DNA of 64,000 nt from JAATGA01 sp047605605 (GCA_047605605.1 JASGFG010000001.1:48603-112602); one strand, 5' to 3'; numbered from the stretch's first letter, positions 34,738 through 43,628 are shown. A program made the numbers and translations. Notes: a model not told the origin generated them from the sequence alone.

Positions 34738-36897
34738 ATGGCCAAACCCGTTCAGAAGATCACCCTCTCGCGCTCGCGCGACATCCCCTTCGACAAGCTG
34801 GTGCTCAGCCAGTCGAACGTCCGCAAGATCAAGGCGGACATTTCCATTGAGGAACTCGCCGAAGACATCGCCCGGCGTGGCTTGCTCCAAAGTCTCAACG
34901 TGCGCCCGGTCCTCGATGCCGAAGGCGCGGAGACCGGCATGTTCGATGTGCCCGCCGGTGGCCGCCGCTTCCAAGCACTGACCCTGCTGGTGAAGCAGAA
35001 ACGTCTGGCGAAGAACACGCCGATCCCCTGCATCCTGCGCGAGGGCGACAGCGACATTCTTCCCGAGGACGACTCGCTGGCTGAGAACACGCAGCGTGCG
35101 GCGCTCCATCCGCTCGACCAGTTCCGCGCCTTCCAGGCCCTGCGCGAAAAAGGTCAGACCGAGGATCAGATCGCTGCGGCCTTCTTCGTGCCGGCTTCGG
35201 TGGTGAAACAGCGCCTGAAGCTGGTCACCGTCGCGCCCGAGCTGCTTGACACCTATGCCGCCGACCAGATGGCCCTCGAGCAACTCATGGCGTTCACGGT
35301 GTCCTCGGACCATGAGCGCCAGATCCAGGTCTGGAACGCGGTGAAAGATTCCTGGCAGCGCGAACCGCATAATATCCGGCGCAAGCTGACCGAGACTGCG
35401 GTGCGTTGCCATGATCGCCGGGTGCGTTTCATCGGGATCGAGGCCTATGAACTGGCCGGGGGCACCCGCACCCGTGACCTGTTCGAAGACGACAATGGTG
35501 GCTGGATCGACGATGTCGGCCTGCTCGACCGGTTGGTCGGCGAGAAGCTGAAGGTCGAGGCAGAAGCCATCGCCTCCGAGGGCTGGAAATGGGTCAAGGC
35601 GGATGTCGGCTTTGAATATGGCCATACGTTCAGCTTCCGGCGGGCCGCTGCCATCCCGGCGGAGTTGAGCGACGAGGACCGGGCCACCCGCGAGGCGCTG
35701 CGCAGCGAGTTCGATGATCTCGAAATCGAATATGCCGAAGTGGAGGAATACCCTGACGAGGTGGCTGCGCGTCTCGGCGAAATCGACGCGGCGCTCGATG
35801 GCTATGAAAACCTTCCCGCAACCTATAATCCCGCCGATATCCGCCGGGCCGGGGTGTTCATCAGCATCGCGAATGATGGGACACTGGATATCCAGCGGGG
35901 CTATATCCACCCTGAGGACGACGTTGCCGATGTCGACGAGGCTGAAGGCAGCGATGCCGGCGACATGCCCGACTATGGCGATGATCGGGACTATGCCGGT
36001 GACCGCGATGACCGGGTTGCCGCTTCCGTGGTCACTGTCAGCCCCAACGCCGCTGAGCCGGAGGAGGATGAGGGCGAGGTGATCAAACCGCTGCCGGATC
36101 GCCTGCTCTCGGAACTCACGGCCTATCGGACGGTGGCCTTGCAGGATGCGCTCGCCCGCAATCCCGCGGTGGCGCTGACCGCGCTCCTGCACAAGCTGGT
36201 CTGCGATCTCTTCCGGACGATGCCGGCCAAAGCGATCGAGGCCTCGGTGCGGGCGGTCCATCCCGCCACCCAGCCGGATGACCTGAAGTCCTTTCCGCCG
36301 GCGCTGTCGATTGCAGACCGGCACAAGGCCTGGCAACAGGACATCCCGCAGGGGGATGACGATGCGCTCTGGACCTGGATCGGCGGGCTCGACAACGGCT
36401 CCAGGCTGGCGCTGCTCGCGCATTGCGTCTCCTTTGGCGTGAACGCATTGCACGAAAAGCCCAACCCCTATAGCGGCTATGGCGTGTCGGAGCATGGGCT
36501 GAGGCAACGGATGGCCGAGGCGGATCGGCTGTCCCTCGCCACCGGCCTCGATATGTTCGAAGCCGGCTGGGAACCCACCGTCGATAATTACCTCGGCCGG
36601 GTCACCAAACCGCGCATTCTCGAAGCGGTTCGCGAGGCAAAGGGCGAAGGCGCTGCCCAGATGATCGACCACCTGAAGAAAGACGACATGGCCACCGAGG
36701 CCGCACGCCTGCTTCAGGGCACCGGCTGGCTGCCCGAGATCTTCAGGGTCGAAGGCGCCGAGGACGCGGCCGAGCCGGTCCCGGATTTCGAGATCGTGGG
36801 GGCCGAAGATCTGCCCGCCTTCCTGGCCGATGATGCGGTGGAACCGGAGGTTGCGGCTGAAGAGGTCAGAACCGAGGAGCTGGTCGCGGCGGAATGA
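34738..36897 (+). CDS. ParB/Spo0J-like nuclease-domain protein of plasmid type
   Basis: A 719-residue protein. The N-terminal ParB domain has LVLSQSNVRKIKADISIEELAEDIARRGLLQSL near residue 20, GGRRFQAL (GxRR CTP-binding motif) near 75 and LAENTQRAALHPLDQFRAF near 120. The HTH domain (TEDQIAAAFFVPASVVKQRLKLV) follows. A long C-terminal part includes an acidic linker (DVDEAEGSDAGDMPDYGDD) near 395-420 and a helical domain. It is more than twice the size of partition ParB and is not adjacent to a ParA, so a role in partition is unlikely. Similar large ParB-like proteins are common on alphaproteobacterial plasmids. It is the first gene behind leader B. Confidence 0.85.
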   Translation: MAKPVQKITLSRSRDIPFDKLVLSQSNVRKIKADISIEELAEDIARRGLLQSLNVRPVLDAEGAETGMFDVPAGGRRFQALTLLVKQKRLAKNTPIPCILREGDSDILPEDDSLAENTQRAALHPLDQFRAFQALREKGQTEDQIAAAFFVPASVVKQRLKLVTVAPELLDTYAADQMALEQLMAFTVSSDHERQIQVWNAVKDSWQREPHNIRRKLTETAVRCHDRRVRFIGIEAYELAGGTRTRDLFEDDNGGWIDDVGLLDRLVGEKLKVEAEAIASEGWKWVKADVGFEYGHTFSFRRAAAIPAELSDEDRATREALRSEFDDLEIEYAEVEEYPDEVAARLGEIDAALDGYENLPATYNPADIRRAGVFISIANDGTLDIQRGYIHPEDDVADVDEAEGSDAGDMPDYGDDRDYAGDRDDRVAASVVTVSPNAAEPEEDEGEVIKPLPDRLLSELTAYRTVALQDALARNPAVALTALLHKLVCDLFRTMPAKAIEASVRAVHPATQPDDLKSFPPALSIADRHKAWQQDIPQGDDDALWTWIGGLDNGSRLALLAHCVSFGVNALHEKPNPYSGYGVSEHGLRQRMAEADRLSLATGLDMFEAGWEPTVDNYLGRVTKPRILEAVREAKGEGAAQMIDHLKKDDMATEAARLLQGTGWLPEIFRVEGAEDAAEPVPDFEIVGAEDLPAFLADDAVEPEVAAEEVRTEELVAAE

Positions 36898-36995
36898 TCC
36901 CCTCGGGGGCGGTGCCGAATGCCGCCCCCGCTTCTCCCTTTCCCATCAGCCTGCGGCCCGGTCTTGCCGGGTCGCGCTTCATCATGGAGTTTCTC

Positions 36996-37475
36996 ATGTC
37001 TGCACAGCAGATTTTCGCAACGGCGCCCCTGGGTTCGCTTGTCCGCTACGGTGACGGGGCGCCTCGGCCGCCGGCCAGGTTCACCAAGAAAATGGCCAAC
37101 TGGCAGCGCAACAACGGTGTCGGCCGTCTGGTCGCAAAGACGCCCGAGCGTTCTTCCGGTGACGGCGGTTCTCTCTTCCCGGCCTCGATCACGCTGCACG
37201 AGGGCGATTACTCCTCCGCCGGGGTGATCCTCATCGTGGTGCATCGCACCTATTCGGTCACCTCCGATCTGCAGTTCGAAATCGTCGAGACGCCCCGCCC
37301 GGGGATGGTCCGGATATTCCAGACTTTCCGGGACAAGTTGGAGCTTCTGCATCTGGCGGAGGATCGCGAGGCGGCCGAGCTCTGGCTTTCGAAAAACCTG
37401 CATTCGGATGCACGGATCGAGGTCGTTGGCGACGAGACGCCACCCGAGGCCGCCGCCATGGCCGTCGCGGCCTGA
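36996..37475 (+). CDS. Hypothetical plasmid protein (159 aa)
   Basis: Starts MSAQQIFATAPLGSLVRYGDG after GGAG; an in-frame ATG at 36984 adds four residues. The middle (SITLHEGDYSSAGVILIVVHRTYSVTSDLQFEIVETPRPGMVRIFQTF) looks like a beta-rich domain. No family recognised. A G+C-rich hairpin lies between it and the ParB-like gene, and a strong terminator follows, so the two form one transcription unit. Confidence 0.7.
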   Translation: MSAQQIFATAPLGSLVRYGDGAPRPPARFTKKMANWQRNNGVGRLVAKTPERSSGDGGSLFPASITLHEGDYSSAGVILIVVHRTYSVTSDLQFEIVETPRPGMVRIFQTFRDKLELLHLAEDREAAELWLSKNLHSDARIEVVGDETPPEAAAMAVAA

Positions 37476-37498
37476 GGGCGGTTCTGCCGTCAAATACC

Positions 37499-37537
37499 TA
37501 CCCGCCTGTCGTTCCGGCAGGCGGGTATTTTCGTTTT
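37499..37537 (+). terminator. Rho-independent terminator
   Basis: Perfect 10-bp stem (TACCCGCCTG / CAGGCGGGTA) with a 9-nt loop, followed by TTTTCGTTTT. Ends the ParB-like operon. Confidence 0.85.
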
Positions 37538-37551
37538 CCCTGCGTTTGGCC

Positions 37552-37639
37552 CGAACAGAGGAAGAGGTGGGGAGAGGGCTGGCGCCGGGATTGAAGCGCG
37601 GGAGAGAGGCTCCCGCCAACCCGGCCGGGAGTTCCTGAC
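37552..37639 (+). promoter_or_regulatory. radC-motif-like structured leader C
   Basis: CAGAGGAAGAGGTGGGG followed by the hairpin GCGGGAG-AGAGG-CTCCCGC at 37598-37616 and a GGGAG ribosome site. Loop and stem core are identical to leader A. Confidence 0.6.
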
Positions 37640-38191
37640 ATGACCCTTGCCTTCGATCCCACGAAAACCGCTCTTCCGCCGCGCCGCGTCAGAGGCGAGA
37701 TCGCCACTATCCTCGCGCAGCCGTTGCTCATCACCTGCGTGGGCGAGGTCGAATACACCGAGGACGATCCCGCCCTCGGAACCTGGTGGCAGCAGCAGAC
37801 CGTGACGCTCGGTCGCTGTGCCTCCATCGCCGAGGCGATCACCTTTGTCACCCTCGCCGTCGCGAGCGGGGATTTCCAGCTCGATAACGATGAGGCCCTG
37901 GGCTTCTGGCCGAGCCTGTTCGTCATCCTCGATCGCGACAAGCACTTGGTTCTCGCGGGCGAGGTCTGGGGTTCCGGGATGCGCTGGTGCGATCCCGTCT
38001 CCAGCAATGCTGAGGCGCGTCGGGTCGTTGAAGCCGCCAGCCGGATCCGGGCCGAGGCGAGCTATGAGGCGGGATGGGACAATCACAGCACCGCGAAAGG
38101 CCTGCGCCACAAGGCCTCTGTGCTGGAGGGTCGGCTGGTCGACGCGGCCTGGCGTGAAGAGGTGCGTCGCTCCCTGAAGGAGTTGGTCTGA
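37640..38191 (+). CDS. Hypothetical plasmid protein (183 aa)
   Basis: An acidic protein with EYTEDDPALGTWWQQQTVTLGRCASIAEAITFVTLAV and a C-terminal helical region (EGRLVDAAWREEVRRSLKELV). No family recognised. First gene behind leader C; its TGA overlaps the next ATG (TGATG). Confidence 0.7.
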   Translation: MTLAFDPTKTALPPRRVRGEIATILAQPLLITCVGEVEYTEDDPALGTWWQQQTVTLGRCASIAEAITFVTLAVASGDFQLDNDEALGFWPSLFVILDRDKHLVLAGEVWGSGMRWCDPVSSNAEARRVVEAASRIRAEASYEAGWDNHSTAKGLRHKASVLEGRLVDAAWREEVRRSLKELV

Positions 38192-38568
38192 TGCCTGGGA
38201 CAATTCGAGACAGTTCCGAGCGCCTGGTCTCATCGGTGGACGAAGCGCCGGATGCGCCGATCCGTCTGCGCAAGTTTGCCGATCTCAGCACGGCGCATCT
38301 GACCGAAGAGCTGTCGAACTGGCTCGAGGCGGAGTGCAGCCGACGGGCAGACGGGCATGCGACCGAAGGGATGCCGTCGGTCTGGAACCTCGGGACCGGC
38401 TTCTTCATCTGGATCCCGGACCCGGATTTCGAACATCCCGACTTCGAGCGAGTGGTCGACCCGGTGCTGAAGCACATCCTCGCCTATGCCTGGGCGGTGG
38501 GAGCGGACTATGTCCTGTTCGACCGGGATGCCGATGTCTGTTCTGGCCTGCCGGTGTTCAATTGGTGA
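38191..38568 (+). CDS. DUF5983-like protein
   Basis: A 125-residue protein with LRKFADLSTAHLTEELSNWLE, then a segment ending VGADYVLFDRDADVCSGLPVF, a pattern I associate with DUF5983 proteins of mobile elements. Coupled to the preceding gene. Function unknown. Confidence 0.6.
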   Translation: MPGTIRDSSERLVSSVDEAPDAPIRLRKFADLSTAHLTEELSNWLEAECSRRADGHATEGMPSVWNLGTGFFIWIPDPDFEHPDFERVVDPVLKHILAYAWAVGADYVLFDRDADVCSGLPVFNW

Positions 38569-38668
38569 AGGCATAGGCGCAAACCGGGCTACCCCCCGCG
38601 GGTGGCCTGGATTTCTCTAACTGATCGTTTCGCGCGCGGTGGGTTGCCTGAGCTTGTGCGCATCGTGC

Positions 38669-38689
38669 CGTAATGACATTGACATTACG
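38669..38689. promoter_or_regulatory. Probable TacA autoregulatory operator
   Basis: CGTAATG and CATTACG form perfect 7-bp inverted arms separated by 7 bases, 37 bp before the antitoxin start. Ribbon-helix-helix antitoxins of this class bind such palindromes with their toxin. Confidence 0.6.
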
Positions 38690-38726
38690 ATCCATCGGGT
38701 TACATCAAATCGACAGGAGAACGCCC

Positions 38727-39017
38727 ATGCCGACACCGAACCTCACCCCCGCAAAGCGCGATACGCTGAACATCCGCATCAGGCCCGAAGATCGGAATCT
38801 GATTGATCGTGCCGCGAAGGCGCGCGGCAAGAACCGCACCGAATTCGTCTTGGACGCTGCCCGGTCAGCGGCCGAAGAGGCGCTGCTCGATCAGACCGTG
38901 ATCTCGGCAAGCCCGGAGGCCTATGCGGCGTTCCTTACCCGGTTGGACATGCCGCCTCGGCCAAACGAAAACCTGCGCAAGACCATGCAGAGCCCCGCAC
39001 CCTGGGACGAGGCGTGA
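38727..39017 (+). CDS. tacA: TacA-type antitoxin (DUF1778)
   Basis: A 96-residue ribbon-helix-helix protein. The N-terminus KRDTLNIRIRPEDRNLIDRAAKARGKNRTEFVLDAAR is the DUF1778 DNA-binding region; the C-terminal peptide (AYAAFLTRLDMPPRPNENLRKTM) should wrap the toxin. It overlaps the GNAT toxin gene by GTGA. It neutralises and co-represses the toxin. Confidence 0.9.
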   Translation: MPTPNLTPAKRDTLNIRIRPEDRNLIDRAAKARGKNRTEFVLDAARSAAEEALLDQTVISASPEAYAAFLTRLDMPPRPNENLRKTMQSPAPWDEA

Positions 39018-39505
39018 AGGTCTCGGCCCCGGAGCCGCTAACCGAGCGCCACGACCTCGAAGCATTCGCATCCGGTGAGGACAGTCTCGACCAATGGCTG
39101 CGCCGCCGGGCGATGAGGAACCAGATCACCGGCGCTTCCCGGACCTTTGTCGCTTGCGAAGACCTGCGGGTCGTTGCCTTCTATGCCCTCGCATCCAGCG
39201 CGATCATGGCCGATGCCGCACCCGGCCGGTTCCGGCGCAACATGCCGGATCTAATCCCGGTGGTGGTCCTTGGCAGGCTGGCGATTGATCGCTCCCTGCA
39301 GGGCAGGGGTTTCGGACGTGCGCTGGTGCGGGATGCCGGGCGGCGGGTGGTTCAGGCCGCCGATGCGATCGGTATTCGCGGTCTGCTCGTCCATGCGCTC
39401 TCGGATGACGCGCGGGCATTCTACGAAAAGGTCGGGTTCGAGCCATCTCCGCTCGACCCGATGGTGCTGATGGTGACGCTGGCCGATCTGAAGGCCAGCC
39501 TCTGA
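39014..39505 (+). CDS. tacT: TacT-type GNAT toxin
   Basis: A 163-residue GCN5-related acetyltransferase with a GTG start. It contains FASGEDSLDQWLRRRAMRNQ near residue 21, VVVLGRLAIDRSLQGRGFGRALV (acetyl-CoA P-loop RGFGRA) near 85 and DDARAFYEKVGFEPSP near 133 with the catalytic Tyr. TacT toxins acetylate the amino group of charged tRNAs and stop translation. With tacA it is a plasmid-maintenance module inserted between accessory genes, and it has its own terminator. Confidence 0.9.
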   Translation: MKVSAPEPLTERHDLEAFASGEDSLDQWLRRRAMRNQITGASRTFVACEDLRVVAFYALASSAIMADAAPGRFRRNMPDLIPVVVLGRLAIDRSLQGRGFGRALVRDAGRRVVQAADAIGIRGLLVHALSDDARAFYEKVGFEPSPLDPMVLMVTLADLKASL

Positions 39506-39533
39506 CAGCGAAATTTGAGGCATTGAGCGGAGC

Positions 39534-39566
39534 GGGCGGTCCCCTACGGGACCGCCCTTTTTCTTT
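39534..39566 (+). terminator. Rho-independent terminator of tacAT
   Basis: Perfect 10-bp stem (GGGCGGTCCC / GGGACCGCCC), 4-nt loop, then TTTTTCTTT. Confidence 0.9.
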
Positions 39567-39574
39567 GGCGCATC

Positions 39575-39668
39575 CCAGAGGGAGAGGTCGGGCGGATCGG
39601 GACGATCCGGTTGGTGTCGAGAGCGCCGCGCTGCCGGATGTCCTGCCCCGGCGCTCGGGAGACGGCCC
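39575..39668 (+). promoter_or_regulatory. radC-motif-like structured leader D (DUF1281 gene)
   Basis: CAGAGGGAGAGGTCGGG, then ATCCGG / CCGGAT arms enclosing a segment with GAGAGCGC, then CGGGAGACGGCCC before the ATG. Long-type leader. Confidence 0.55.
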
Positions 39669-40421
39669 ATGCCGAACCATGTCACCAATAGATTCACCAT
39701 CACCGGCACGCGGGAGGCCCGTCTGGGGTTCAAGCGCGCCTTCCTTGCCGAAATCCGGGAACCTGGTCCTGACGGTCAGGAGATCCTGGCCGCGAGGTTC
39801 GATTTCGAGAGGATCATTCCCATGCCGGAAGTGATCCGGGCGACCGAGAGCAGCAGTTCGGTCAGTTCTGGATTGCTGGTTCTTGGCCGGCCCGAGATCC
39901 AGACCGACGGCTTCGGCACTGAGAGTCTGGAAGACAAAGTCGCCTGCTATCTTGCCTACCCATGGGTGAAGGCGGCTGGCGTCGATGATTATGAGGGCCT
40001 CAAAGCGCTCCTGATCGAACGCGATCCGTCCTGCGTTGCGAAGGCAGAAATCGCGATCCGGGCCTATGAGGAATACGGCCATGCCTCGTGGCATTCCTGG
40101 TCCATCGCGAACTGGGGGACCAAATGGAATTCCTACAGCTTCCGGCTGATCGCCGAGGAAGACGATCTCCTCGACTTCAGCATCGACACGGCCTGGTCGC
40201 CGCCGGAGCCGATCTTTGCAGCCTTGGCGAAACGTACGGAATGCACAGACATCGAGATCGCGGTTCGATGCTTTGACGAGGGCTGGATGTTCGCCTGTCG
40301 CGGGGTGATCTCCGGCGGCCACTATCTGTTGGCGAACGTCGAGCCTGATCCGGCGTTCTACGAGGAAGTCTATGGCGTTCCTTGCACTTCGGAGGAGGAC
40401 GAGGAGGAAACACAGGCGTGA
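39669..40421 (+). CDS. DUF1281 (YubB ferredoxin-like) family protein
   Basis: A 250-residue protein opening MPNHVTNRFTITG and containing YGHASWHSWSIANWGTKWNSY near residue 140, the signature of DUF1281/YubB-like plasmid proteins. The acidic tail (SEEDEEETQA) is extra. Members sit on conjugative plasmids without a known biochemical role. Single gene behind leader D. Confidence 0.8.
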   Translation: MPNHVTNRFTITGTREARLGFKRAFLAEIREPGPDGQEILAARFDFERIIPMPEVIRATESSSSVSSGLLVLGRPEIQTDGFGTESLEDKVACYLAYPWVKAAGVDDYEGLKALLIERDPSCVAKAEIAIRAYEEYGHASWHSWSIANWGTKWNSYSFRLIAEEDDLLDFSIDTAWSPPEPIFAALAKRTECTDIEIAVRCFDEGWMFACRGVISGGHYLLANVEPDPAFYEEVYGVPCTSEEDEEETQA

Positions 40422-40460
40422 TCGCCGCAGCGTCGGCGGCCCGCACGGGCCGTCGGCACC

Positions 40461-40551
40461 CCTGAGAGGAAGAGGTCGGGGAGGGGGGGTGAGCCGGGTG
40501 GCAGCAGAGAGAGCCCCGGTTTGCGTCCCTCATCTCAACCGGAGATCTCCC
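40461..40551 (+). promoter_or_regulatory. radC-motif-like structured leader E
   Basis: CTGAGAGGAAGAGGTCGGGG at the 5' side, an internal GAGAGAG, CCGGTT/AACCGG arms, and CCGGAGATCTCCC directly before the ATG. TGAGA near the 5' side can pair with TCTCA near the ribosome site. Confidence 0.55.
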
Positions 40552-41034
40552 ATGTCCGACACCACAACACCCGCCGCCCCGGCACCGGGCTTTGATTTCG
40601 AGGCCTATATGGCCAGCCATCGCGCATTTCAGGAGCGGGCTGCCTCGCTCGTTTCCGGGAACAAGGAGGTCCTGTTCTCGGTGCTGACTGCGGCAGGCAT
40701 CACCCATGTCACGGTCGAGTTCGATGGCTATGGCGATTCTGGCCAGATCGAAAGCATCACGGCCTATTGCGACGATCAGGCCATGGCACTGCCTGGCGTC
40801 GAGATCACCATTTCCTCGGCTTCCTGGGGCGATCCAGGCTTTGTCGCGCAGGCTATGACCGTTGAACAAGCCGTCGAGCGGATGGCTTACGATTTTCTCG
40901 CCGGCACGCATGGGGGCTGGGAGAACAACGACGGTGCCTATGGCGAATTCTGCTTCGACGCCCGGGCGCAGACGATCCAGCTCGATTTCAACGAGCGGTT
41001 CACTTCGTCCGAATATTACGCCCACGCGTTCTGA
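40552..41034 (+). CDS. DUF6878-like protein
   Basis: A 160-residue protein with AAGITHVTVEFDGYGDSGQIESI near residue 55, then MAYDFLAGTHGGWENNDGAYGEF and ARAQTIQLDFNERF near the end. I associate this pattern with DUF6878 of plasmid origin. Soluble, acidic, no catalytic motif seen. First gene after leader E; the next gene follows after 10 bp. Confidence 0.65.
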   Translation: MSDTTTPAAPAPGFDFEAYMASHRAFQERAASLVSGNKEVLFSVLTAAGITHVTVEFDGYGDSGQIESITAYCDDQAMALPGVEITISSASWGDPGFVAQAMTVEQAVERMAYDFLAGTHGGWENNDGAYGEFCFDARAQTIQLDFNERFTSSEYYAHAF

Positions 41035-41044
41035 GGAGGCAGAC

Positions 41045-41911
41045 ATGGCACATCCGTATCATCACGCCCTCAGTTCGGTGAAAAAATGGGGCGGCACTGT
41101 CGACGACTACATCGCCATCCATGACTGGTTCGACCGAAGCAAGGAAATTATCGCGATATTTCAACATCGTGCGTTGAGACATCACGCGGAGGGCCTGTAC
41201 TCGCTGGAGGTAGCGTTCGGCAAGACGCTGACCCTGTCGACTGGTCGAATCATCCCCACAAGATGGGTTGGCGAGCAGCATATCAAGGAAGATCTCGGCT
41301 TCATCCCGAGCTTCGCCGACTGGGCGAAGGCGATCCGGCCGGAACCCTGGATGGGACGGACCCAGCGGATCGAGCGCGAGGTCGACCCGCTGCCCGCCAG
41401 CCCCGATCCGCTGCCCGATGCCTCCTACGCACTGCTCGGCGTTTCGCCGGAGGTCGAGGATCTCGCGGTGGTTCGGGCGGCGGTACGCTTCTTCCACTCC
41501 AGGATCCGCCAGGAGCGCGGCTTCCGGCACGCGCGCAAGCGCTTCTATAGGCAGATGCTCAACGCGCATGCGGCCGTGCGCCTGCGCGACACGAGACCCC
41601 GACCTCGCCTGCCGCGGTTGCAGCGGAATGAGGGCTCCATGACCGAATACACCGTCAAACTGGGTTTCTGGCTGCGTGCCTATGACGGCTTCACCGTCGA
41701 GGCTGCGAGCGATGCCGAAGCGATCGAGAAGGCGAAAGCTCTCGCGATGAAGGCCATGGAGTCCACCGCTCCCCCCGAATTCGTCGAGTTTGAAGAACGG
41801 CGGGAGGGTATTATCGCCTTCATCGACCAGATCAGCGCGGATGATCGCCGTGTTGTCGCCGAAGACGTCGAATTCGACACAGATCGGATCCACGGCGCAC
41901 CAGCGGCCTGA
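41045..41911 (+). CDS. DUF6915-like / degenerate J-domain / C-terminal domain fusion
   Basis: A 288-residue single reading frame with three parts. Residues 1 to about 110 (MAHPYHHALSSVKKWGGTVDDYIAIHDWFDRSK) resemble DUF6915. Residues about 125-185 (PDASYALLGVSPEVEDLAVVRAAVRFFHSRI...MLNAHAAVRL) look like a DnaJ-type J domain without the HPD motif. Residues 199-288 (MTEYTVKLGFWLRAYDGFTVEA) look like a separate small protein with its own ATG at 41639 and GAGGG upstream. Either this is a true fusion or two genes joined by loss of a stop. Strong terminator follows. Confidence 0.65.
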   Translation: MAHPYHHALSSVKKWGGTVDDYIAIHDWFDRSKEIIAIFQHRALRHHAEGLYSLEVAFGKTLTLSTGRIIPTRWVGEQHIKEDLGFIPSFADWAKAIRPEPWMGRTQRIEREVDPLPASPDPLPDASYALLGVSPEVEDLAVVRAAVRFFHSRIRQERGFRHARKRFYRQMLNAHAAVRLRDTRPRPRLPRLQRNEGSMTEYTVKLGFWLRAYDGFTVEAASDAEAIEKAKALAMKAMESTAPPEFVEFEERREGIIAFIDQISADDRRVVAEDVEFDTDRIHGAPAA

Positions 41912-41938
41912 TCCTCAGCAAATCACCAATCCCATCTG

Positions 41939-41966
41939 ACCCGGGCCTCTCGGCCCGGGTCTTTTC
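41939..41966 (+). terminator. Rho-independent terminator
   Basis: Perfect 9-bp stem (ACCCGGGCC / GGCCCGGGT) with TCTC loop, then CTTTTCG. Confidence 0.8.
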
Positions 41967-41988
41967 GTATCCCGAAAGGAGGGTCATC

Positions 41989-42441
41989 ATGGCCAACTAC
42001 TATACCCAATTCTCCTGCCTGCTTGACGTCGGTTTGCCCGAGAAGGCGCAACAGGCGCTCGATATCTATACCCGGATGGCCGCAGAGGGCGAGGATTCCA
42101 ATGATCCCAACTCTCTTTGGGGCGGAAGCCTCGCCTTCGAGGTGCAGATCCAGGACGGGCCGGACAGCTCGGTCCTCTGGATATCGGACGAGGATGGCGG
42201 TGATGTCGACAGCGTCATCACCTTTGTCTTGCGCTGCGCAGAAGAACTCGACCTTTCCGGCCTGTGGGGGTTCACCTACGCTGAGACATGCAGCAGTCCA
42301 AGGGTGGACGCATTCGGCGGGGGGGCGCATGTGGTTGATCTCTCTGCGCGCCAGTCCATCGGCTGGATCGGCGTCAGCGACTGGCTCTCCGCCGCACTGA
42401 ATGGCGAAGATATCGATGCGGTGGAGGCGCTGGCGCAATGA
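41989..42441 (+). CDS. Hypothetical plasmid protein (150 aa)
   Basis: An acidic protein (MANYYTQFSCLLDVGLPEKAQQALDIYTRM...) with WISDEDGGDVDSVITFVLRCAEELDLSGLWGFTYAETC in the middle. GGAGG lies 9 bases upstream of the ATG. No family recognised. Overlaps the next gene by ATGA. Confidence 0.7.
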   Translation: MANYYTQFSCLLDVGLPEKAQQALDIYTRMAAEGEDSNDPNSLWGGSLAFEVQIQDGPDSSVLWISDEDGGDVDSVITFVLRCAEELDLSGLWGFTYAETCSSPRVDAFGGGAHVVDLSARQSIGWIGVSDWLSAALNGEDIDAVEALAQ

Positions 42442-43178
42442 TCAATCTGATGTCAGCCCCATTTCCCGCTGTCGAGATCGGCGCCGGCGCCGATGGACTG
42501 CTGGTTGCGCGCGTTGGTGATACTGCTTTCGCCATGGTTCCAACCACGCGGGGGCGGCACTACATCGCCTCGGCCTGGCGCTTGTCGCGTCCGCTTGTCG
42601 AATGGCGGCGCTCCGATTTCTTCGGCCATGATGGCGAAGTCGCAGATGAAGCAGCGTTTCGCGAATATCTCGTCGAAATCGCCGTACACCTGCGAGAGGT
42701 AGTGGCGCTTCGCCGGGAAGATGTGACCGCGCGGGCCAATACGCCCTGGGGGCCATCACAGGGCGCGACCCTCTATGCCGAAGGAATCATGGTCCATTCC
42801 ACCGCAAGTCACGGTGGGTTTCACCTTTCAGCGGATCGGAACCGAAAGGTGCATCCGACACTGCGGAAATCCGGCGGCTGGTACGAAGAGGATGCCGAAT
42901 GGGCCTCTGTTGCCCTGGCCTGGCCGGAATTTTTCACGACTCGCGAACGCAAGCACGCCGAGGAGACGGTGCGAAACTTCTGGCCGGTCGCCTGGGAGGC
43001 GATCCACGGTCGGCAGATCCTGCCCGGGGAGTCCCTCGAAAAGGACAGGCAAATTTTTGAGCGAGCGCACGCAGAGGACTGGGTGGTGATTTCTGCGATC
43101 TTCTCCACTCACCAGCCGGGTATGACGGAAGTCATTGCGACGCGTGGGGGCCGCCGGGGCAACGGTGTCGAGACGTAG
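42438..43178 (+). CDS. DUF7007-like protein
   Basis: A 246-residue protein. The conserved block is TPWGPSQGATLYAEGIMVHSTASHGGFHLS (near residue 100-130), followed by LRKSGGWYEEDAEWASVALAWPEFF, which I recognise as a DUF7007 pattern seen on alphaproteobacterial plasmids. Function unknown. Translated with the preceding gene. Confidence 0.65.
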   Translation: MINLMSAPFPAVEIGAGADGLLVARVGDTAFAMVPTTRGRHYIASAWRLSRPLVEWRRSDFFGHDGEVADEAAFREYLVEIAVHLREVVALRREDVTARANTPWGPSQGATLYAEGIMVHSTASHGGFHLSADRNRKVHPTLRKSGGWYEEDAEWASVALAWPEFFTTRERKHAEETVRNFWPVAWEAIHGRQILPGESLEKDRQIFERAHAEDWVVISAIFSTHQPGMTEVIATRGGRRGNGVET

Positions 43179-43352
43179 AGGTTTCTTGTCCAATCCACGG
43201 ATTACCGAACCGGTCCATCCGGCTTCGTGATCGATCCGGAACGACATCCAGCCTATGACGGGCCATCGAGCTTCGCGGCATGGACGCCCAGCTAATCTGA
43301 AACGCGGACCTCACCGGGCAGGCCGAACGATGCGCGCGTCAGTGGGGCTGTT

Positions 43353-43568
43353 TCATGGTCGCAGTGCTGCGGCGACCAGGCGCGCGATCCGCGCTTCCTC
43401 CGGATCTCTGGATTCTTCAGCGGCTTCCAGAAGTGCTTCCGCTATATCGCTGCGCCCTTCCTCGGTCGCAACAAGACCGCGCACAAGTCCTGTCACGAGC
43501 CGCACCGCAGCGTTTCTCGTGGCAATGAGCTCCAGTTCGAGTTCTGCAATCCGGGTGCGATGAACCAT
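43353..43568 (-). CDS. Small helical protein, unknown (71 aa)
   Basis: Encodes MVHRTRIAELELELIATRNAAVRL then a helical alanine- and glutamate-rich tail. No family recognised. It lies just downstream of the MerR remnant on the same strand, so it could be either an independent gene or part of a damaged regulator. Confidence 0.35.
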   Translation of the reverse strand: MVHRTRIAELELELIATRNAAVRLVTGLVRGLVATEEGRSDIAEALLEAAEESRDPEEARIARLVAAALRP

Positions 43569-43628
43569 GCAGTCAGCTTCCCATGGTGTGGACGGCTCGG
43601 CAAGCGCGACCGGCCCTTCTCCTGGAAA

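Noticed and set aside
34114..36672. An 852-codon minus-strand frame
   Set aside because: Antisense to the ParB-like gene and runs through its leader; no domain seen.
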